Origin: DATBRV01 sp036560145 | GTDB taxonomy: Bacteria; Myxococcota_A; UBA9160; SMWR01 | DNA: 64,000 bases | Direction of reading: 5' to 3' | Assembly (NCBI GenBank): GCA_036560145.1 | Contig: DATBRV010000049.1 | Span: 33,224-97,223, forward strand | Shown: piece after piece, positions 61,662 through 64,000 of the stretch | Layout: every line of letters starts with the position of its first letter | How positions within the stretch are numbered: the first letter of the stretch is position 1 | Translations under genes and position numbers: made by a program | The notes under the pieces: model-generated | Database searches by the model: none | The model's input: the letters and a program-made list of their open reading frames with translations, nothing else | What the model was told of the DNA's origin: nothing

Positions 61662-62360
61662 CTAGTCGGGGCTGGGGTCCGAAAATCGATAGCCCACGCC
61701 GCGCACCGTCTCCAGGCAGTCCCGGGCCGCGCCGAGCTTGCGTCGGATCGCCTTGATGTGCGCGTCCACCGCCCGGTCGGTGGGTGCGGTATTCGCGCCC
61801 CAGACCTGCTCGATCAGCGCCCGTCGGCGCACGACGCGGCCCGCCTGGGCGACCAGCAGCGCGAGCAGCTCGAACTCCGTCGGCGTGAGGTCGAGGCGTT
61901 CGCCGGAGAGCTCTGCGCGGCCCTGGCCGGGATCGACGCGGAGACCGCGGGCGCCGAGGGGAGGTCTCGCCGCATCCACGGCCGCAAAGCCGCGCAGCAC
62001 CGCCGCCACCCGCGCCAGCAGCTCCGGCGGGTAGTACGGCTTCGGTAGAAAGTCGTCGGCGCCCGCCTCGAAGGCGAGCACGCGGTCGATCTCGCTGGCC
62101 TGGGCGCTGACGAGGATCACCGGGGTTCGCGCCAGCGCTGGCGTCTCGCGGATCAGCCGGCAGAGGCCGAGGCCGGAAAGGTCCGGGAGGTAGCTGTCGA
62201 GCAGGATCAGGTCGGGGCGCTCGCGCTCGGCCTCCGCGAGCGCCGCGCGTGCGCTCTCGATCTCGCGGCAGTCGAACTGCGGCGGAGTGAGGATCTGTGC
62301 GATCCGCCTGCGCGAGTCGGGGTCGCCGTCGACGAGCAACACCCGCTTCGGACCTTGCAT
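61662..62360 (-). CDS. OmpR/PhoB-family response regulator
   Basis: A 232-residue regulator. The receiver has VDGDPDSRRR, Asp in LILLDSYLPDLSG, SAQAS and Lys in DDFLPKPYYPPE. The winged helix has LTPTEFELLALLVAQAGRVV, VWGANTAPTDRAVDAHIKAI and LETVRGVGYRFSD. One of the paired acidic residues of the receiver reads Gly (VDGD), so Mg binding may differ. It lies 87 bases upstream of ppk1 on the same strand; no kinase gene is next to it. ATG 62360 or GTG 62369 could start it. Confidence 0.88.
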   Translation of the reverse strand: MQGPKRVLLVDGDPDSRRRIAQILTPPQFDCREIESARAALAEAERERPDLILLDSYLPDLSGLGLCRLIRETPALARTPVILVSAQASEIDRVLAFEAGADDFLPKPYYPPELLARVAAVLRGFAAVDAARPPLGARGLRVDPGQGRAELSGERLDLTPTEFELLALLVAQAGRVVRRRALIEQVWGANTAPTDRAVDAHIKAIRRKLGAARDCLETVRGVGYRFSDPSPD

Positions 62361-62584
62361 ACCGGACACACTCCTGTCCCGCCCCGCCCCCCGGGTGCAC
62401 GTCAGGCAACCAGATCCCGGTCACGGGAAGGTGGCGCGAGCATGGGGTTTTCGAGGCGAAGCGAAGGCGGCGACTTCTCGCTCCGGCCGCCCGATCTTCC
62501 CGGAATCGTCAGGTCCCCGCCTCGCCTGCGGGCCACCGTGTGAAGCGTGCGGGACGCGACCGAGGCCGTTGCGAGGAGGCGTGC

Positions 62585-62908
62585 ATGACCCATCGGGCCG
62601 ACTTCGAGCTGGCGCAGCGAGCCGCGCAGGCGGACCCGGGGGCCTTCGAACGGCTCTTCGCCGAGACCCACGACCGCGTGCATGCCTTCGTTGCGCGGCG
62701 CAGCGCGAGCCCGGAGGCCGCCGAGCGGGTCAGCGAGCGCGTCCTCGTGCGCGCCTTCGGCGCCCTCGACGGCTACGACGGAAGCCTGCCCCTCTCCGCC
62801 TGGCTGCTCTCGCTCGTGAAGCAGGAGCTGTGCGCCGAGGCGAGCCGGGCGCGCTCCGCGATCCGCTCCAGCGGCGCGAGCGCGGCGCCGACGGGCTCCG
62901 GGGTCTGA
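62585..62908 (+). CDS. sigma-70 region-2-like protein without region 4
   Basis: A 107-residue protein resembling region 2 of ECF sigma factors: ADFELAQRAAQADPGAFERL, then FAETHDRVHAFVARR, VLVRAFGALDGYDGSLPLSA and WLLSLVKQELCAEASR. A DNA-binding region 4 is absent and the C terminus is low-complexity. GGAGG five bases before the ATG argues for real expression. Its last 136 bases are antisense to the AraC gene end. It may be a truncated sigma factor, an anti-sigma decoy or a relic. Confidence 0.6.
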   Translation: MTHRADFELAQRAAQADPGAFERLFAETHDRVHAFVARRSASPEAAERVSERVLVRAFGALDGYDGSLPLSAWLLSLVKQELCAEASRARSAIRSSGASAAPTGSGV

Positions 62909-63705
62909 GCCCGCGCGCGGAACCTGCTCGGCGTCTCGCCCGTGTGCACGCGAAACACGTGGTTGAAGTGGCCGAGCGAGCCGAAGCCCGCCTCCTCCGA
63001 CACGTCGATCACCGGGAGATCGCTCTCCGCCAGCAGCCGCCTGGCGCGCGACAGTCGCAGCTCCGTCAGGTGGGCGCCGAAGCTGATCCCGAGCCGCTCG
63101 CGCACCAGCCGCGAGGCCTGCCGTTCGGAGAGGCCGAGACGCCCCGCGAACGACGAGAGCGCGAGGCCGTGGAGAGGCTCGCGGCCCAGCTTCTCGAGCG
63201 CTTCGGCGAGCGCGTCGCGCCTCGGGCTGCGGCGCCGACGCGACGGCCCGGCCTCTTGCGCGCGCCCCGCCGAGGCCGCGATCGCGAGCAGCTCGAGCGC
63301 GTCCGCCGCACGCGACAGCAAGCCCTCCGGAGCCTGCCCGCCGGCGCGCCCGAGCAGCCGGCGCAGGCGCTGCGCCGCGCGGCTGGCCGCTTCCGTCCCC
63401 GCGCGCAGGACGGCGGACCGCGCCGGCGCCGGACCGGGCTCGAGGCCCGCGAGCGCGAGCGCCCGCGCGAGCCACTCGCCCGGCGCGCGAAACACGATCG
63501 CGTCCGCCGCGGCGCGGCGCGAGAAGAACGCGCCGGTCGCGCCGGGCGCGAGCGCCAGCAGGTCGCCGGCCGCGAGAGACGCGAGCCCTCCGGGCTCGCA
63601 ACGCGCCCGCAGCTCGCCGCGCTCGAGCAGCACGAGCGCGAACCCATCCGTTCGCACGGCGGTCGGGCCCGGGAAGATTCGCTCGACGTGGAACCCGGCC
63701 GGCAT
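62773..63705 (-). CDS. AraC-family transcriptional regulator
   Basis: A 310-residue regulator. The N-terminal cupin-like sensor (FALVLLERGELRARCEPGGL, GDLLALAPGATGAFF) is followed by the two helix-turn-helices of AraC (LSSFAGRLGLSERQASRLVR and VIDVSEEAGFGSLGHFNHVF, RVHTGETPSRFRA). The family normally stops about there. Here about 45 more residues follow, antisense to the sigma-like gene, and are likely unstructured. The start is ATG 63705 or GTG 63711. The target is unknown. Confidence 0.85.
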   Translation of the reverse strand: MPAGFHVERIFPGPTAVRTDGFALVLLERGELRARCEPGGLASLAAGDLLALAPGATGAFFSRRAAADAIVFRAPGEWLARALALAGLEPGPAPARSAVLRAGTEAASRAAQRLRRLLGRAGGQAPEGLLSRAADALELLAIAASAGRAQEAGPSRRRRSPRRDALAEALEKLGREPLHGLALSSFAGRLGLSERQASRLVRERLGISFGAHLTELRLSRARRLLAESDLPVIDVSEEAGFGSLGHFNHVFRVHTGETPSRFRARAQTPEPVGAALAPLERIAERARLASAHSSCFTSESSQAERGRLPS

Positions 63706-63798
63706 GCGCACAGGCTACACGCGGCATGTGACACCGGGCGGTCTCGCGCGTGTGGAGCCGGCGAAGCCTCGAAGGAGAGCCGGAGAATCCGGCCTGGG

Positions 63799-64000
63799 TG
63801 AACTCCGCTCGCCTGCGGCTCGCTGCGCGCGGGCTCCGCCCGCTTGCGCGGGTGAACTCCGCTCGCCTGCGGCTCGCTGCGCGCGGGCTTCGCCCGCTTG
63901 CGCGGGTGAACTCCGCTCGCCTGCGGCTCGCTGCGCGCGGGCTTCGCCCGCTTGCGCGGGTGAACTCCGCTCGCCTGCGGCTCGCTGCGCGCGGGCTTCG
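63799..64000 (+). repeat. 54-bp tandem repeat array, continuing past the window
   Basis: Units begin at 63799, 63853, 63907 and 63961, exactly 54 bases apart and almost identical (one C/T change in the first). Each unit contains TGAACTCCGCTCGCCTGCGG, CTCGCTGCGCGCGGG and a GCGGGCTTCGCCCGC hairpin. The fourth unit is cut by the window edge. There are no spacers, so it is not a CRISPR. Related single copies occur at 23238 and 54503. Confidence 0.9.

Noticed and set aside
63799..64000. CRISPR array
   Set aside because: The 54-base units abut directly with no variable spacers; it is a simple tandem repeat.

Overview
The window is a high-GC, densely coded stretch of chromosome with about 58 protein genes and no rRNA, tRNA or CRISPR array that I can see. 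The organism is Gram-negative: there is an LpxL-type lipid A acyltransferase relative, a LolA-like protein beside an RND exporter, lipoproteins with lipoboxes and a Lpp-like murein lipoprotein. The gene mix (many acyl-CoA dehydrogenases, NtrC-type regulation, split glnE, TetR/KstR-like control) suggests a delta-proteobacterial, myxobacterial or Binatota-like lineage. That placement is inference; no rRNA gene is present to settle it.

Layout. 1-8.8 kb: two alpha/beta hydrolases, the second probably catalytically dead, then a transglutaminase / circularly permuted ATP-grasp / transglutaminase operon of the kind proposed to make and cut peptide tags. 8.9-14 kb: lineage-specific membrane, SGNH-hydrolase and lipoprotein genes plus a peroxiredoxin. 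14-22.6 kb: a lipid or sterol side-chain catabolism cluster (three acyl-CoA dehydrogenases, 3Fe-4S ferredoxin, FadD-type ligase, nitronate monooxygenase-like protein, diiron protein) with its own TetR regulator. KstR-type palindromes lie in both divergent promoter regions. 22.6-35.3 kb: a sigma-54-promoted small secreted protein, a nitroreductase, a membrane protein, an RND exporter fused to a cyclic-nucleotide-binding domain with its LolA-like partner, a lysophospholipid acyltransferase, and two sphingomyelinase-like phosphodiesterases around an SDR.

35.3-55 kb reads as a low-oxygen or dormancy island. It has a sigma-54 enhancer-binding response regulator, a globin-coupled histidine kinase, Hsp20, a universal stress protein, three CBS-pair proteins, a bacterial eRF1-like (baeRF) protein, a beta-CASP RNase-like protein, a phospholipase-D protein and a GNAT/APH/P-loop triple fusion. 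Several of these families are the ones found in the mycobacterial DosR dormancy regulon. Near-consensus -24/-12 sigma-54 promoters (TGGCACG-N4-[TAC]TGC[AT]) stand upstream of at least seven genes here and one at 22.8 kb. I think this is the most interesting system in the window: a DosR-like gene set wired to a globin sensor and sigma-54 instead of DosS/DosR. The same interval carries a Lpp-like lipoprotein between L,D-transpeptidase genes and a glnE split into two overlapping genes.

55-64 kb: hemerythrin, a PhoB-PhoR-like pair, a SixA-Ppx/GppA fusion, polyphosphate kinase and another OmpR-type regulator form a phosphate/polyphosphate cluster. It is followed by a region-2-only sigma-like protein, an AraC regulator and a 54-bp tandem repeat that runs off the end. 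Relatives of this repeat occur at 23.2 and 54.5 kb.
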